Shown here: positions 37,181 to 47,914 of the stretch, one piece after another
Layout: each line of letters begins with the position of its first letter
Numbering within the stretch: the stretch's first letter is position 1
Origin: Shewanella morhuae
GTDB lineage: Bacteria > Pseudomonadota > Gammaproteobacteria > Enterobacterales > Shewanellaceae
Length of the DNA: 64,000 bases
Reading direction: 5' to 3'
Assembly (NCBI RefSeq): GCF_900156405.1
Contig: NZ_FTNN01000001.1
Coordinates: 62,001 to 126,000, forward strand
Position numbers and translations under genes: made by a program
Notes under the pieces: generated by a model
What the model was told of the DNA's origin: nothing
Database searches by the model: none
Seen by the model: only the letters and a program-made list of their open reading frames with translations

Positions 37181-38581
37181 ATGACCTTTCCCGAGCTTTC
37201 TTCTTCCCCTGAGTCGTTAACTTTTGCCAAGCTTGGCTTAAATTCGGCATTACTTAAGGCGTTGCCTGCAGAGTTGGTGCAACCCACTCGGGTGCAGCAG
37301 TTGGCTATTCCTGTGGTGCTAGCGGGGCAAGATGTATTGGCTTTAGCGCAAACAGGCAGCGGTAAGACGTTGGCCTTTGGTTTGCCACTGTTACAAAAAC
37401 TGCAGCAATCATTACCATCGTTATCTCAATCACTGATATCGCCAAAATCCATAAATACCGCTAAGCATAACGCCAAAGGTGGCGGTGTTTATCAAGCCGA
37501 AGCTTTTGCATCTGTGCTGATATTAGTACCAACCCGCGAGTTGGCAATGCAAGTAACCGAGGCGTTGCAAACCTTGGCGAGTAATCTATTCGCGCAATAT
37601 GCGACGTTACAGCCGATTACTATTCAAACCCTTTGCGGCGGCGTTGAGCTTGAAACGCAATTAGCAGAGTTAGCCGCCAAGCCGCAGGTGTTGGTGGCAA
37701 CGCCGGGGCGATTACTCGATTTATGTCAGCAATCGCATATCGCCCTTAGCGTAATAAAGTATTTAGTGTTCGATGAAGCCGACCGTTTACTTGAGATGGG
37801 CTTTTGGCCTGATATACAAAAGCTATTAGCGTTAATGCCTAAAGCTCGCCAAACCTTGTTATTCTCAGCGACCTTTCCGCCAGCGTTAGAACAAGTCGCG
37901 AGCCAATTATTAAACCATAGCGCGCAGCGTATTGAAGCCCAACAACTTAACTCAGTGGTCGCTGAGATTGAAGAACAGCTGTATTTAGTCAACAAGGGCA
38001 GTAAGGCGCAGGTGTTAATTGCGTTATTAAAACAATATCAATGGCCGCAGGTGCTAGTGTTTATCAGTGCTCGTGATGATGCCGATGCGGTTGCCAAGCG
38101 CCTTGCTAAAGCGGGGATGAAAGTTGCTGCACTGCACGGTGAAAAAGATCAAACTATACGCAGCCAAACCTTAGCTGACTTTAAAGCCAATAAGCTGCAA
38201 GTATTAGTGGCCACAGATTTAATGGCGCGTGGCATTCATGTCGATGCTTTGCCTGTGGTGATTAATTTGGATTTGCCCATGAGCGCGCCAGTGTATGTGC
38301 ACCGAATTGGCCGCACTGCCAGAGCAGGTGCCAAAGGGCTGGCGATTTCCCTTGTGTGCCATAGCGAAATGCCAACCCTAGCCGCAATCCGCACCTTGAC
38401 CACACGGGAGTTGCCACTGGCATTATTGGCCGATTTTCCGGTAACGGATAAGCCAAGTGAAAAAGCTAGTGATGTTGTAGAGGGTGACAAGGTTGAACGT
38501 AAACGAGCGCCGCGGGATAAACAGGCAAACCGCCGTAGCATTAATAAGCACAGCGCCAAAGAGTTTAAAGGTAAGCGTTGA
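37181..38581 (+). CDS. DEAD-box ATP-dependent RNA helicase
   Basis: A 466-aa helicase of the RhlE/SrmB-like group. It has a Q motif (FAKLGL and TRVQQLAIP), Walker A AQTGSGKT (56-63), PTRELAMQ, ATPGRLLDL, DEAD in VFDEADRLLEMG, SAT in LLFSATFP, and C-terminal RecA domain motifs ATDLMARGIH and HRIGRTARAG. About 25 extra residues (LSQSLISPKS to YQAEAF) sit between motif I and Ia. The tail is basic (KRAPRDKQANRR), as in RNA-binding extensions. The specific role (ribosome assembly or mRNA decay) cannot be told from sequence. Confidence 0.9.
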   Translation: MTFPELSSSPESLTFAKLGLNSALLKALPAELVQPTRVQQLAIPVVLAGQDVLALAQTGSGKTLAFGLPLLQKLQQSLPSLSQSLISPKSINTAKHNAKGGGVYQAEAFASVLILVPTRELAMQVTEALQTLASNLFAQYATLQPITIQTLCGGVELETQLAELAAKPQVLVATPGRLLDLCQQSHIALSVIKYLVFDEADRLLEMGFWPDIQKLLALMPKARQTLLFSATFPPALEQVASQLLNHSAQRIEAQQLNSVVAEIEEQLYLVNKGSKAQVLIALLKQYQWPQVLVFISARDDADAVAKRLAKAGMKVAALHGEKDQTIRSQTLADFKANKLQVLVATDLMARGIHVDALPVVINLDLPMSAPVYVHRIGRTARAGAKGLAISLVCHSEMPTLAAIRTLTTRELPLALLADFPVTDKPSEKASDVVEGDKVERKRAPRDKQANRRSINKHSAKEFKGKR

Positions 38582-38608
38582 TTGCTTGAAGCTGAAAGGA
38601 GTTAAGTG

Positions 38609-39190
38609 ATGGCATCAACCTTAGGGTTAAGTAAAGCACTGCATAACATGGTGAATAACGGTTTAACGACTCAGCACTTTATGCTTCGACCATTTCAGCG
38701 AGCGGATCTTAAGGCTTTTGCCGCCTATCGCGCCGACCCTCAGGTTGCTAAATATCAAAGCTGGAGCAATTACAGCGATAGCGATGCTATAACCCTTTAT
38801 GAAGGCATGGATTATACGCAATTTGGCGCCGCAGGAAATTGGTTTCAGTTAGTGATTGTCTCTACGGCGGGAGCCACTTTGACCAAGCTCGTTGGCGATC
38901 TGGCGCTACATTTTATCGATGAACAACAGGTTGAAATTGGCTTTACGATTGCGCCTGAGTATCAAGGTCAACATATCGCTTTTGAAGCCGTCAGCGCATT
39001 GCTGGATTACCTCTTTATTGAACTCGATAAACATCGGGTGATTGCCGTCACCGATACACAAAATCTAGCCTGCTGTCGTTTACTGGAAAAACTCCATTTT
39101 AGGCGCGAAGCCAATTATGTAAAAAACACCTTTTTTAAGGGCGCATGGGGCGATGAGTATCTTTATGCCATGTTAAAAAATGAGTATTAA
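38609..39190 (+). CDS. GNAT-family N-acetyltransferase (RimJ/RimL type)
   Basis: A 193-aa acetyltransferase from the ATG at 38609; a GTG three bases earlier is equally reachable from AAAGGAG. The acetyl-CoA-binding motif A is in EIGFTIAPEYQGQHIAFEAVSAL, and the N-terminal LRPFQRADLKAFAAYRADPQV is typical of the RimJ/RimL clade. The substrate is unknown. It follows the helicase gene by 27 nt and may be co-transcribed. Its last codons overlap the end of the convergent gene by 4 nt. Confidence 0.85.
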   Translation: MASTLGLSKALHNMVNNGLTTQHFMLRPFQRADLKAFAAYRADPQVAKYQSWSNYSDSDAITLYEGMDYTQFGAAGNWFQLVIVSTAGATLTKLVGDLALHFIDEQQVEIGFTIAPEYQGQHIAFEAVSALLDYLFIELDKHRVIAVTDTQNLACCRLLEKLHFRREANYVKNTFFKGAWGDEYLYAMLKNEY

Positions 39191-39495
39191 TAAACCAAGG
39201 CAAAAATAAAACCGCATAAAAGAATAACAGAACAAAGGTAGCTAATGCGTTTTTCATTTCGGGTAAATTGAGTCAGCCTTAAATCTTCTTGTGTAGAGAG
39301 AAAGCCATATTGTAGTGACTCGCGAATGTAGGCACTTCTGGCTGTACTGAGCCGGGCTTTCATCGGATTCGCCGAAGCTTTATGCCATTCTTCTGGATAA
39401 TACTTTTCAACGTGACGCTGGATTTTAGCAAAGTTTTTAAATTGAACGACTAATAGAATAGTTATACATAGGTTCGCGATTACAATGAAATACAT
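39187..39495 (-). CDS. small membrane protein, unknown function
   Basis: A 102-aa protein with a hydrophobic helix at each end (about 2-18 and 83-101) and a polar middle (KIQRHVEKYYPEEWHKA). The arrangement recalls UspB-like stress membrane proteins, but I would not assign it. It overlaps the acetyltransferase stop by 4 nt on the opposite strand. A perfect Fur box lies 132 bp upstream and could act on this gene instead of the one to its right. Confidence 0.65.
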   Translation of the reverse strand: MYFIVIANLCITILLVVQFKNFAKIQRHVEKYYPEEWHKASANPMKARLSTARSAYIRESLQYGFLSTQEDLRLTQFTRNEKRISYLCSVILLCGFIFALVY

Positions 39496-39626
39496 GATGG
39501 TGAAGAGTTTATTTAATAAAGACAGATAGCTAACTTAATCTAATACAGACTAAAAAATCTAGCCGTAACTGTTTAGGTCGTTAAAGTCCAACTAAAGACT
39601 GGTATACCAAACATGAAGTGCAAGAA

Positions 39627-39641
39627 TGATAATTATTATCA
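39627..39641. promoter_or_regulatory. perfect 7-1-7 Fur box
   Basis: TGATAATTATTATCA is an exact TGATAAT-N-ATTATCA inverted repeat, the core Fur recognition site. It lies in the 360-bp gap between two divergent genes. No classical iron gene is next to it. Confidence 0.8.
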
Positions 39642-39701
39642 CCTAGTGTTTTTTGCAAGATATTTACATTTGTTAATTTTTATGGAGATTGTTTTTTTGT
39701 C

Positions 39702-39797
39702 ATGGTGACGGTAAAAAAGGTGTTGAGTTACTTTAATCGTCTTGTATTGACTTACATTTGGCTTCTTGGCCTTATCTCAGTAAAATATCTTCATTAG
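39702..39797 (+). CDS. candidate 31-aa membrane micropeptide downstream of the Fur box
   Basis: The ATG at 39702 begins a frame reading MVTVKKVLSYFNRL, then a hydrophobic stretch (about 15-27) ending SVKYLH. A basic N-terminus followed by a single membrane-helix-length segment is typical of small membrane proteins. A GGAG lies 14-16 nt upstream, further than ideal, so translation is uncertain. A 6-bp hairpin (39799-39816, TGAGCC / GGCTCA) follows the stop. The perfect Fur box 61 nt upstream would make it iron-regulated. Confidence 0.35.
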   Translation: MVTVKKVLSYFNRLVLTYIWLLGLISVKYLH

Positions 39798-39855
39798 CTG
39801 AGCCTCTGTTGGCTCAAGGATTTTCACGCCCGTTATGGGATTTAAGGAGTGCTAC

Positions 39856-40665
39856 ATGAAATCTATGCGTTTAGGCTTAGTGGCAGTGTCTGTCGTGCTC
39901 GGATTAACCGCTTGCATGAGTACCCAATCGCCAACGGGACGTGGGCAAACATTGCTCTATTCATCAGCACAAATGCAGCAGATGGGTGATGCTTCTTTTG
40001 AAGAAATGAAAAAGCAGCAAAAGGTGAGCAGTGATAAAAAGCTCACGCAATATGTAAATTGCGTGGCGAATCGCGTCACGGCAGTGCTGCCGGATCAAAC
40101 TCAGCGCTGGGATGTGGTGTTGTTTGACTCAGAACAAGTTAACGCCTTTGCACTGCCTGGTGGACATATCGGCGTGTACACAGGATTGCTCAAGGTCGCT
40201 AATGGTCCCGATCAGCTTGCCACGGTATTAGGTCATGAAGTGGCGCACGTGTTGGCGCAACATGGTAACGAGCAGGTTTCTCGCGGGCAGTTAACGGGTG
40301 TGGGTATGCAAATTGCCGATGCAGCGCTTGGCGTGAGTGGGGTGGCAAATCGTGACTTATATATGTCAGCGTTAGGTCTTGGTGCTCAGGTTGGAGTGAT
40401 TTTACCCTTTGGCCGTGCGCAAGAGAGCGAAGCTGATGTCATGGGCTTAGAGTTGATGGCGCGGGCAGGCTTTGATCCGGCTCAGAGTGTGCTGTTATGG
40501 CAAAATATGTCAAAGGTGGGCGGTAGCCAAGGGCCAGAATTATTATCGACTCATCCATCAAACAGCCATCGCATCGAGCAGTTGCAACAGTTACAAGCGC
40601 AAATGCAGCCGTTATATGCTACTGCTAAAGCGCAGGTAAAGAATCAGTGCGTTGCCCCCAAATAA
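39856..40665 (+). CDS. M48-family metalloprotease, lipoprotein
   Basis: A 269-aa periplasmic lipoprotein with lipobox LTAC (Cys20). The zinc motif is H127-E-V-A-H131 in LGHEVAHVLAQHG, with the third ligand in ESEAD (190-194). It resembles E. coli LoiP/YcaL, small M48 proteases that degrade misfolded outer-membrane proteins and contribute to envelope quality control. I chose the ATG at 39856 (AAGGAG upstream); an earlier ATG adds seven residues before the signal peptide. It is separated from the Fur box by 215 bp. Confidence 0.88.
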   Translation: MKSMRLGLVAVSVVLGLTACMSTQSPTGRGQTLLYSSAQMQQMGDASFEEMKKQQKVSSDKKLTQYVNCVANRVTAVLPDQTQRWDVVLFDSEQVNAFALPGGHIGVYTGLLKVANGPDQLATVLGHEVAHVLAQHGNEQVSRGQLTGVGMQIADAALGVSGVANRDLYMSALGLGAQVGVILPFGRAQESEADVMGLELMARAGFDPAQSVLLWQNMSKVGGSQGPELLSTHPSNSHRIEQLQQLQAQMQPLYATAKAQVKNQCVAPK

Positions 40666-40881
40666 ATGGGTCGTACGCTAATAGCAGTAAAGCTCTAGTG
40701 TTTGCTATTCCTTTGGTCGCATTAAGATAAAGGGCGGATGAGTTAAGTTTTTGGATAAATACGCATTAAGGAGCTAAAAAAGCCTCTTTAATTAAATAAG
40801 CAGTCAGTTTAACGGCATAGACGGCAGAACTATGATAAACTGGCGCGCAAAATTCCACTGAGCAATTGAGAGTCGTTAATT

Positions 40882-41499
40882 ATGTCTGATAAATTCAGTA
40901 CTGTTGAACAACAAGCAAGTTACGGTGTAGGCCGTCAAATGGGTGAGCAACTGGCCGCCAATTCTTTTGATGGTGTCGATATTTCTGCCGTTCAAGCTGG
41001 TTTAGCCGATGCGTTTGCTGGTTTAGAAAGCGCAGTGTCTATGCAAGATCTGCAAGTGGCTTTCACTGAAATCAGTGGTCGTATTCAAGCGGCTCAAGAG
41101 CTATCTGCAGCTGCTGCCACTGAAGAAGGTGATGCGTTTTTAGCTGAGAATGCTAAGCGTGATGGCGTAACTGTAACTGACTCTGGTCTGCAGTTTGAAG
41201 TATTAGTCCAAGGCGATGGCGCTAAGCCAACTTACGAAGACACAGTACGTACTCATTACCATGGTTCTTTCATTAATGGTGATGTGTTCGACAGCTCTGT
41301 GGTTCGTGGCCAACCCGCTGAGTTTCCAGTATCTGGCGTTATCGCTGGCTGGACCGAAGCACTGCAACTGATGCCTGTCGGTACCAAGTTAAAATTATTT
41401 GTGCCACATCACTTAGCTTATGGTGAGCGCGGCGCGGGGGCATCGATTCCTCCTTATTCAACTTTGGTATTCGAAGTTGAATTATTAGATATCATCTAG
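40882..41499 (+). CDS. fklB: FKBP-type peptidyl-prolyl cis-trans isomerase
   Basis: A 205-aa protein with an N-terminal dimerisation helical domain (about 1-90) and a C-terminal FKBP domain (about 110-205). The latter has VRTHYHGSFINGDVFDSS, the core IAGWTEALQLMPVGTKLKLF, and the final YGERGAGASIPPYSTLVFEVEL. This matches FklB (FKBP22) in length and layout. There is no signal peptide, so it is cytoplasmic. It is monocistronic, followed by a terminator. Confidence 0.93.
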   Translation: MSDKFSTVEQQASYGVGRQMGEQLAANSFDGVDISAVQAGLADAFAGLESAVSMQDLQVAFTEISGRIQAAQELSAAAATEEGDAFLAENAKRDGVTVTDSGLQFEVLVQGDGAKPTYEDTVRTHYHGSFINGDVFDSSVVRGQPAEFPVSGVIAGWTEALQLMPVGTKLKLFVPHHLAYGERGAGASIPPYSTLVFEVELLDII

Positions 41500-41506
41500 T
41501 ACTGAT

Positions 41507-41535
41507 AAAACGCCTAAGCCTGTCTTAGGCGTTTT
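41507..41535 (+). terminator. intrinsic terminator after fklB
   Basis: An 11-bp stem AAAACGCCTAA / TTAGGCGTTTT. Confidence 0.85.
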
Positions 41536-41544
41536 CTTATGTAA

Positions 41545-42381
<837 letters not shown>

Positions 42382-42389
42382 CAAATATT

Positions 42390-42415
42390 AAAACGCCTAT
42401 ATGGCGTTTTTTTTT
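42390..42415 (+). terminator. intrinsic terminator after dapB
   Basis: Stem AAAACGCC / GGCGTTTT followed by a T-run. Confidence 0.88.
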
Positions 42416-42564
42416 GCACCCAGTTACCAACGGGTAGACGATGAGATGTTTTTGCTGTAAACTCGTCTGAATTTGTCAAAATTTCGTAAAAACGCGGAAA
42501 TTGGTATCTTAACATAACATAAAAACACTATATTTCAGTGGCTTGGCTCTTTATGGAGGTCGCG

Positions 42565-43713
42565 TTGACAAAGTCTGCCTTACTCGTACTCGAAGATGGA
42601 ACTGTATTCTCTGGCACAGCAATTGGTGCCGATGGTCTCAGTGTTGGTGAAGTTGTTTTTAACACTTCAATGACAGGATACCAAGAAATTTTAACTGATC
42701 CCTCCTACTCACGCCAGATTGTAACCTTAACTTACCCACACATAGGCAACACTGGTACTAATAATGAAGATATTGAATCCGATGGGGTTCACGCTTGTGG
42801 CCTTATCATTCGCGATCTTCCGCTCATTGCAAGTAGTTTCCGTAATCAACAATCCCTCAGCGATTATCTCAAAGCGAACAATGTTGTTGGCATAGCAGAT
42901 ATCGATACCCGCAAGTTAACGCGTATCCTTCGTGAAAAAGGAGCTCAAGCCGGTTGTATTATGGCGGGTGCTGGCTTAGACGAAGCAAAAGCATTGGCTG
43001 CGGCGAAAGCCTTCCCAGGTTTAAAAGGTATGGATCTCGCTAAAGAAGTCACCACTAAAGCTGCCTATCCATGGCGCAAAGGTAGCTGGCGTTTAGTGGG
43101 CGGTTTACCAGAAGATACCCCAGCAAATGAGCTTAAATACAAAGTAGTGGCCTACGACTACGGCGTTAAACAAAACATTCTGCGTATGCTGGTTGATCGT
43201 GGTTGCGACGTCACCGTTGTGCCAGCTAAAACCTCAGCCGCCGACGTGCTGGCGATGAATCCCGATGGCGTGTTCTTATCGAACGGCCCAGGCGATCCAG
43301 AGCCATGCGATTATGCGATTGAAGCGATTCAACAAATACTCAAAACCGACATGCCGATTTTTGGTATTTGTTTAGGCCATCAACTGTTGGCTCTGGCCAG
43401 TGGCGCAAAAACCTTAAAGATGAAGTTTGGTCACCACGGTGCCAACCATCCAGTGAGTAATATTGAGCAAGGAACTGTGATGATCACTAGCCAAAACCAC
43501 GGTTTTGCTGCTGATGAAACCACATTGCCTGCCAACATTAAGGTGACACATAAATCGTTATTTGATGGTTCACTGCAAGGTATCCATCTGACTGACAAAC
43601 CTGCGTTTAGCTTCCAAGGTCATCCTGAAGCAAGTCCAGGCCCGAACGATGCCGCCCCGCTGTTTGATCACTTTATTGAGTTGATAGAGCACTATCGTCA
43701 GACTGCTAAGTAG
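42565..43713 (+). CDS. carA: carbamoyl-phosphate synthase small subunit (glutamine amidotransferase)
   Basis: A 382-aa subunit that releases ammonia from glutamine for CarB. I chose TTG at 42565, with GGAGG 5 nt upstream, giving [18 protein letters not shown]. coli carA also starts at TTG. An ATG nine codons earlier lacks a matching N-terminus. The class I amidotransferase triad is visible as Cys in [14 protein letters not shown] and His/Glu in [11 protein letters not shown]. The upstream region (42416-42564) should hold arginine/pyrimidine control, but I see only an imperfect ArgR-like half (TGAATTTG). Confidence 0.96.
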   Translation: MTKSALLVLEDGTVFSGTAIGADGLSVGEVVFNTSMTGYQEILTDPSYSRQIVTLTYPHIGNTGTNNEDIESDGVHACGLIIRDLPLIASSFRNQQSLSDYLKANNVVGIADIDTRKLTRILREKGAQAGCIMAGAGLDEAKALAAAKAFPGLKGMDLAKEVTTKAAYPWRKGSWRLVGGLPEDTPANELKYKVVAYDYGVKQNILRMLVDRGCDVTVVPAKTSAADVLAMNPDGVFLSNGPGDPEPCDYAIEAIQQILKTDMPIFGICLGHQLLALASGAKTLKMKFGHHGANHPVSNIEQGTVMITSQNHGFAADETTLPANIKVTHKSLFDGSLQGIHLTDKPAFSFQGHPEASPGPNDAAPLFDHFIELIEHYRQTAK

Positions 43714-43735
43714 TCCCTAGGAGAAGAGAAGAACA

Positions 43736-46700
43736 ATGCCAAAACGTACCGATATAAAAAGTATTCTTATCCTAGGCGCCGGCCCAATTGTGATTGGTCA
43801 GGCATGTGAATTTGACTATTCTGGCGCGCAGGCGTGTAAAGCGCTGCGTGAAGAAGGTTACCGCGTTATTCTGGTGAACTCTAACCCAGCCACCATTATG
43901 ACTGATCCAGAAATGGCCGATGCAACCTATATCGAGCCGATTCAATGGGAAGTGGTTCGCAATATTATTGCTAAAGAACGCCCCGATGCGATTTTGCCAA
44001 CCATGGGCGGCCAGACTGCACTGAACTGTGCATTAGAGCTTGAAGCTAAAGGCGTACTCAAAGAATTTAACGTCGAGATGATTGGCGCAACAGCCGATGC
44101 TATCGATAAAGCTGAAGACCGGAGCCGCTTTGATAAAGCGATGAAAAGTATCGGTCTTGACTGTCCACGTGCGGGCATTGCCCACAACATGGAAGAAGCT
44201 TACGGCGTGCTCGATCAAGTCGGTTTTCCTTGTATTATCCGTCCCTCATTCACTATGGGTGGCTCGGGCGGCGGTATCGCCTACAACAAGGAGGAGTTCG
44301 AGGAGATTTGTTCACAGGGTTTAGATTTATCACCCACCAATGAACTCTTAATCGATGAAAGCTTAATCGGTTGGAAAGAGTATGAGATGGAAGTGGTACG
44401 TGACCGCAATGATAACTGCATTATCGTTTGCGCTATCGAAAACTTTGATCCTATGGGCGTGCACACCGGTGACTCAATTACTGTAGCGCCAGCGCAAACC
44501 CTGACGGATAAAGAATACCAAATCATGCGTAATGCCTCTATGGCCGTACTGCGTGAAATTGGAGTGGAAACGGGCGGCTCAAACGTACAGTTTGGTATCA
44601 ATCCGCTAGATGGCCGTATGGTTATCATCGAGATGAATCCACGGGTATCGCGCTCATCTGCATTGGCATCAAAAGCAACCGGTTTCCCGATTGCGAAAAT
44701 CGCGGCAAAATTAGCGATAGGTTACACCCTTGATGAGCTGATGAACGATATCACTGGTGGTCGCACACCAGCCTCATTCGAGCCTGCTATCGATTATGTT
44801 GTGACTAAAGTGCCACGTTTCAACTTTGAAAAGTTTGCTGGCGCTAATGATCGCTTAACCACACAGATGAAATCTGTCGGTGAAGTGATGGCAATTGGCC
44901 GTACTTTCCAAGAGTCACTGCAAAAAGCGCTGCGCGGCTTAGAAGTGAGCCGTAACGGATTAGACCCTATTACGGATATGTCTAAGCCTGAAGCGATGCA
45001 ACTAATTCGCCATGAGCTGAAAGAGCCAGGTTGTGACCGTATTTGGTACATTGCCGATGCGATGCGTGCAGGCTTGAGCCTAGATGAAATCTTTAAGCTG
45101 ACCAATATCGACCCTTGGTTCCTTGTGCAAATTGAAGAACTTATCCAGCTTGAAGGCGTCGTTGCCGATGCGGGTCTAGCAGGTTTAGATTACGATTTAC
45201 TGCGTAAGCTTAAGCGTAAAGGCTTTGCTGATGCGCGTTTAGCCGATGTATTAGGCGTGAACGAAGCCGAGATACGTAAGCTGCGTGACAAGTTTGACCT
45301 GCACCCAGTGTACAAACGTGTCGACACCTGCGCGGCTGAATTTGCTACCGATACCGCTTACATGTACTCCACGTACGAAGAAGAATGTGAAGCCAACCCA
45401 TCGACCCGTGACAAAATCATGGTGTTAGGTGGCGGGCCAAACCGTATCGGGCAAGGTATTGAGTTCGATTACTGTTGTGTACACGCGGCATTAGCGTTAC
45501 GTGAAGACGGTTATGAAACCATTATGGTGAACTGTAACCCTGAAACCGTTTCGACTGACTACGATACGTCAGACCGCTTGTACTTTGAGCCTGTGACACT
45601 GGAAGACGTGTTAGCCATTGTGCGTATCGAGAAGCCAAAGGGCGTTATCGTGCAGTACGGCGGCCAAACGCCACTGAAACTGGCGCGTGCCTTAGAAGCG
45701 GCTGGCGTACCCATTATTGGTACTAGCCCTGACGCGATTGACCGCGCTGAAGACCGTGAGCGTTTCCAGCAAGCTATCCAGCGTTTAGAAATGAAGCAAC
45801 CAGAGAATCAAACGGTGACTACCGTTGAAGGCGCTGTGATTGCCGCTGAACGTATTGGTTATCCATTAGTGGTGCGTCCGTCCTATGTATTGGGTGGCCG
45901 TGCGATGGAAATCGTTTACGATAAGCAAGATTTACTGCGTTATTTTAACGAAGCGGTGAGCGTGTCTAACGCATCTCCGGTGCTACTTGACCGTTTCTTA
46001 GATGATGCGATTGAAGTAGATATCGATGCCATTTGCGACGGTGAAACCGTGGTGATTGGCGCGATTATGGAGCATATCGAGCAAGCAGGGGTGCACTCTG
46101 GTGACTCAGGTTGTTCTTTACCTGCATACACCTTAAGCCAAGAAATCCAAGATCGTATGCGTGTTCAGGTCAGCAAGCTGGCAATGGAACTCGGTGTTAT
46201 TGGCTTGATGAACGTGCAGTTTGCCGTGAAAGATAACGAAATCTATATGATTGAAGTTAACCCACGTGCTGCCCGTACCGTACCCTTTGTGTCGAAAGCC
46301 ACCGGTGTACCGTTAGCTAAGATTGCTGCGCGAGTCATGGCTGGCCAGAGCTTGAAATCACAAAACTTCACTCAAGAAGTTATCCCACCTTTCTATTCAG
46401 TGAAAGAAGTGGTGTTGCCATTTAACAAGTTCCCCGGTGTTGACCCCCTATTAGGCCCAGAAATGCGCTCAACGGGTGAAGTGATGGGCGTGGGCGATAC
46501 CTTTGCCGAAGCCTATGCTAAGGCGCAGTTAGGTGCGACGTCAGAGGTGCCGAAATCTGGCCGCGCATTATTATCTGTGCGTAATAGCGATAAGAAACGT
46601 GTTGCTGATTTAGCGGCGAAGTTAATTGAGCTCGGTTACCAAATCGATGCGACCCATGGTACTGCAATCATTCTAGGTGAAGCGGGTATTAATCCGCGCC

Positions 46701-46960
46701 TAGTGAACAAGGTACACGAAGGTCGCCCACACATTCTCGATCGCATCAAGAATGGTGAATATACTTATATCGTTAACACCACAGAAGGTCGCCAAGCAAT
46801 TGAAGATTCTCGTCAATTACGCCGCGGAGCACTGCGTTACAAAGTAAATTACACTACGACAATTAACGGCGCGTTTGCCACCTGTATGGCCCATACAGCT
46901 GATGACCGTAGTAACGTTATTTCACTACAAGAATTACACCAGCGTATTTTGGCTAAATAA
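43736..46960 (+). CDS. carB: carbamoyl-phosphate synthase large subunit
   Basis: A 1074-aa subunit that makes carbamoyl phosphate from ammonia, bicarbonate and two ATP, feeding arginine and pyrimidine synthesis. There are two homologous ATP-grasp halves: the carboxyphosphate half begins [21 protein letters not shown] and the carbamate half [21 protein letters not shown] (about 558). The last about 135 residues form the allosteric domain (UMP/ornithine). AGGAGAAGAG precedes the ATG, 22 nt after carA. Length and motifs are complete. Confidence 0.98.
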   Translation: MPKRTDIKSILILGAGPIVIGQACEFDYSGAQACKALREEGYRVILVNSNPATIMTDPEMADATYIEPIQWEVVRNIIAKERPDAILPTMGGQTALNCALELEAKGVLKEFNVEMIGATADAIDKAEDRSRFDKAMKSIGLDCPRAGIAHNMEEAYGVLDQVGFPCIIRPSFTMGGSGGGIAYNKEEFEEICSQGLDLSPTNELLIDESLIGWKEYEMEVVRDRNDNCIIVCAIENFDPMGVHTGDSITVAPAQTLTDKEYQIMRNASMAVLREIGVETGGSNVQFGINPLDGRMVIIEMNPRVSRSSALASKATGFPIAKIAAKLAIGYTLDELMNDITGGRTPASFEPAIDYVVTKVPRFNFEKFAGANDRLTTQMKSVGEVMAIGRTFQESLQKALRGLEVSRNGLDPITDMSKPEAMQLIRHELKEPGCDRIWYIADAMRAGLSLDEIFKLTNIDPWFLVQIEELIQLEGVVADAGLAGLDYDLLRKLKRKGFADARLADVLGVNEAEIRKLRDKFDLHPVYKRVDTCAAEFATDTAYMYSTYEEECEANPSTRDKIMVLGGGPNRIGQGIEFDYCCVHAALALREDGYETIMVNCNPETVSTDYDTSDRLYFEPVTLEDVLAIVRIEKPKGVIVQYGGQTPLKLARALEAAGVPIIGTSPDAIDRAEDRERFQQAIQRLEMKQPENQTVTTVEGAVIAAERIGYPLVVRPSYVLGGRAMEIVYDKQDLLRYFNEAVSVSNASPVLLDRFLDDAIEVDIDAICDGETVVIGAIMEHIEQAGVHSGDSGCSLPAYTLSQEIQDRMRVQVSKLAMELGVIGLMNVQFAVKDNEIYMIEVNPRAARTVPFVSKATGVPLAKIAARVMAGQSLKSQNFTQEVIPPFYSVKEVVLPFNKFPGVDPLLGPEMRSTGEVMGVGDTFAEAYAKAQLGATSEVPKSGRALLSVRNSDKKRVADLAAKLIELGYQIDATHGTAIILGEAGINPRLVNKVHEGRPHILDRIKNGEYTYIVNTTEGRQAIEDSRQLRRGALRYKVNYTTTINGAFATCMAHTADDRSNVISLQELHQRILAK

Positions 46961-46984
46961 GCCAATGCTCTGATGTACAATGTT

Positions 46985-47016
46985 AAGGCCGCATAGCTTA
47001 GGTTATGCGGCCTTAT
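46985..47016 (+). terminator. intrinsic terminator after carB
   Basis: Stem AAGGCCGCATA / TATGCGGCCTT followed by ATTATTT. Confidence 0.85.
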
Positions 47017-47088
47017 TATTTAATCTGCAATCTGTTTTGTGTTTAGTCTATTCACTTATTTGTCTTACTTATTTTTTCGAGAGTTGTT

Positions 47089-47826
47089 ATGCCTGCGCCA
47101 GCCGATAGCCTTGCCAAAGTTGATACCTTTATTGCACCGCCTTGTCTTGGTGAAATTCGTATACTTTATCAAGATAGCGATATTTTACTGATTGATAAGC
47201 CCAGTGGTCTATTAAGTTTGTCAGGTAAAAATCCGCTTAACATTGATTCAGTACATTATCGTTTAGTGCAGGATTTTCCGACGGCCACCTTGCTGCACAG
47301 ACTTGATTTTGGCACTTCGGGCATCATGCTGGTTGCGCTGAATAAAGCCGTAAATGGCATGCTAACAAAGCAATTTCAGGCACGTACCATTGAGAAGCGC
47401 TATACCGCTTTGCTCCACGGGCATTTAGTCGATGACAGCGGGGTGATTAACCTGCCGATAGCTAAAGATGTGGAACATTTTCCGCTACAAAAAATTTGCC
47501 ATAGTACTGGCAAGCCTGCCATCAGTCAGTATCGGGTATTAGAGCGCCTTAATGATCCCTTTGTGACGCGGGTAGAATTTACGCCTGTGTCGGGGCGCAC
47601 CCATCAACTGCGTATTCATAGTCAGCAATTTGGACATTCGATTTTAGGTTGCGATCTGTATGGTGGCGTTGGCGCACTTGAAATCAATCGAGTCAATACA
47701 TTGATATCTGACACACTTATACCAGATGCTCATGCTGAGCGTTTAATGTTGCATGCCACGCGTTTAGCTTTTTTGCATCCCATCACGGGCGAAGCCATCG
47801 ATTGGTTGTGTGATGCTCCTTTTTAA
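47089..47826 (+). CDS. RluA-family RNA pseudouridine synthase
   Basis: A 245-aa enzyme. The catalytic Asp is in HRLDFGTSGIMLVALNK, and RTHQLRIHSQQFGHSILGCDLYG is the second signature. There is no N-terminal S4 domain, which fits the RluA/TruC-like branch rather than RluC/D. Targets in this group include 23S U746 and tRNA U32 (RluA) or tRNA U65 (TruC). Motif reading alone does not decide. Confidence 0.88.
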   Translation: MPAPADSLAKVDTFIAPPCLGEIRILYQDSDILLIDKPSGLLSLSGKNPLNIDSVHYRLVQDFPTATLLHRLDFGTSGIMLVALNKAVNGMLTKQFQARTIEKRYTALLHGHLVDDSGVINLPIAKDVEHFPLQKICHSTGKPAISQYRVLERLNDPFVTRVEFTPVSGRTHQLRIHSQQFGHSILGCDLYGGVGALEINRVNTLISDTLIPDAHAERLMLHATRLAFLHPITGEAIDWLCDAPF

Positions 47827-47914
47827 GCTTGTACGAGTAATGTAAACGATTGGATTTTCGTTGCGATAGTTTACGATGGCAGTATTTTACTGATTGTTAT
47901 TTGAGGAGCCGACT

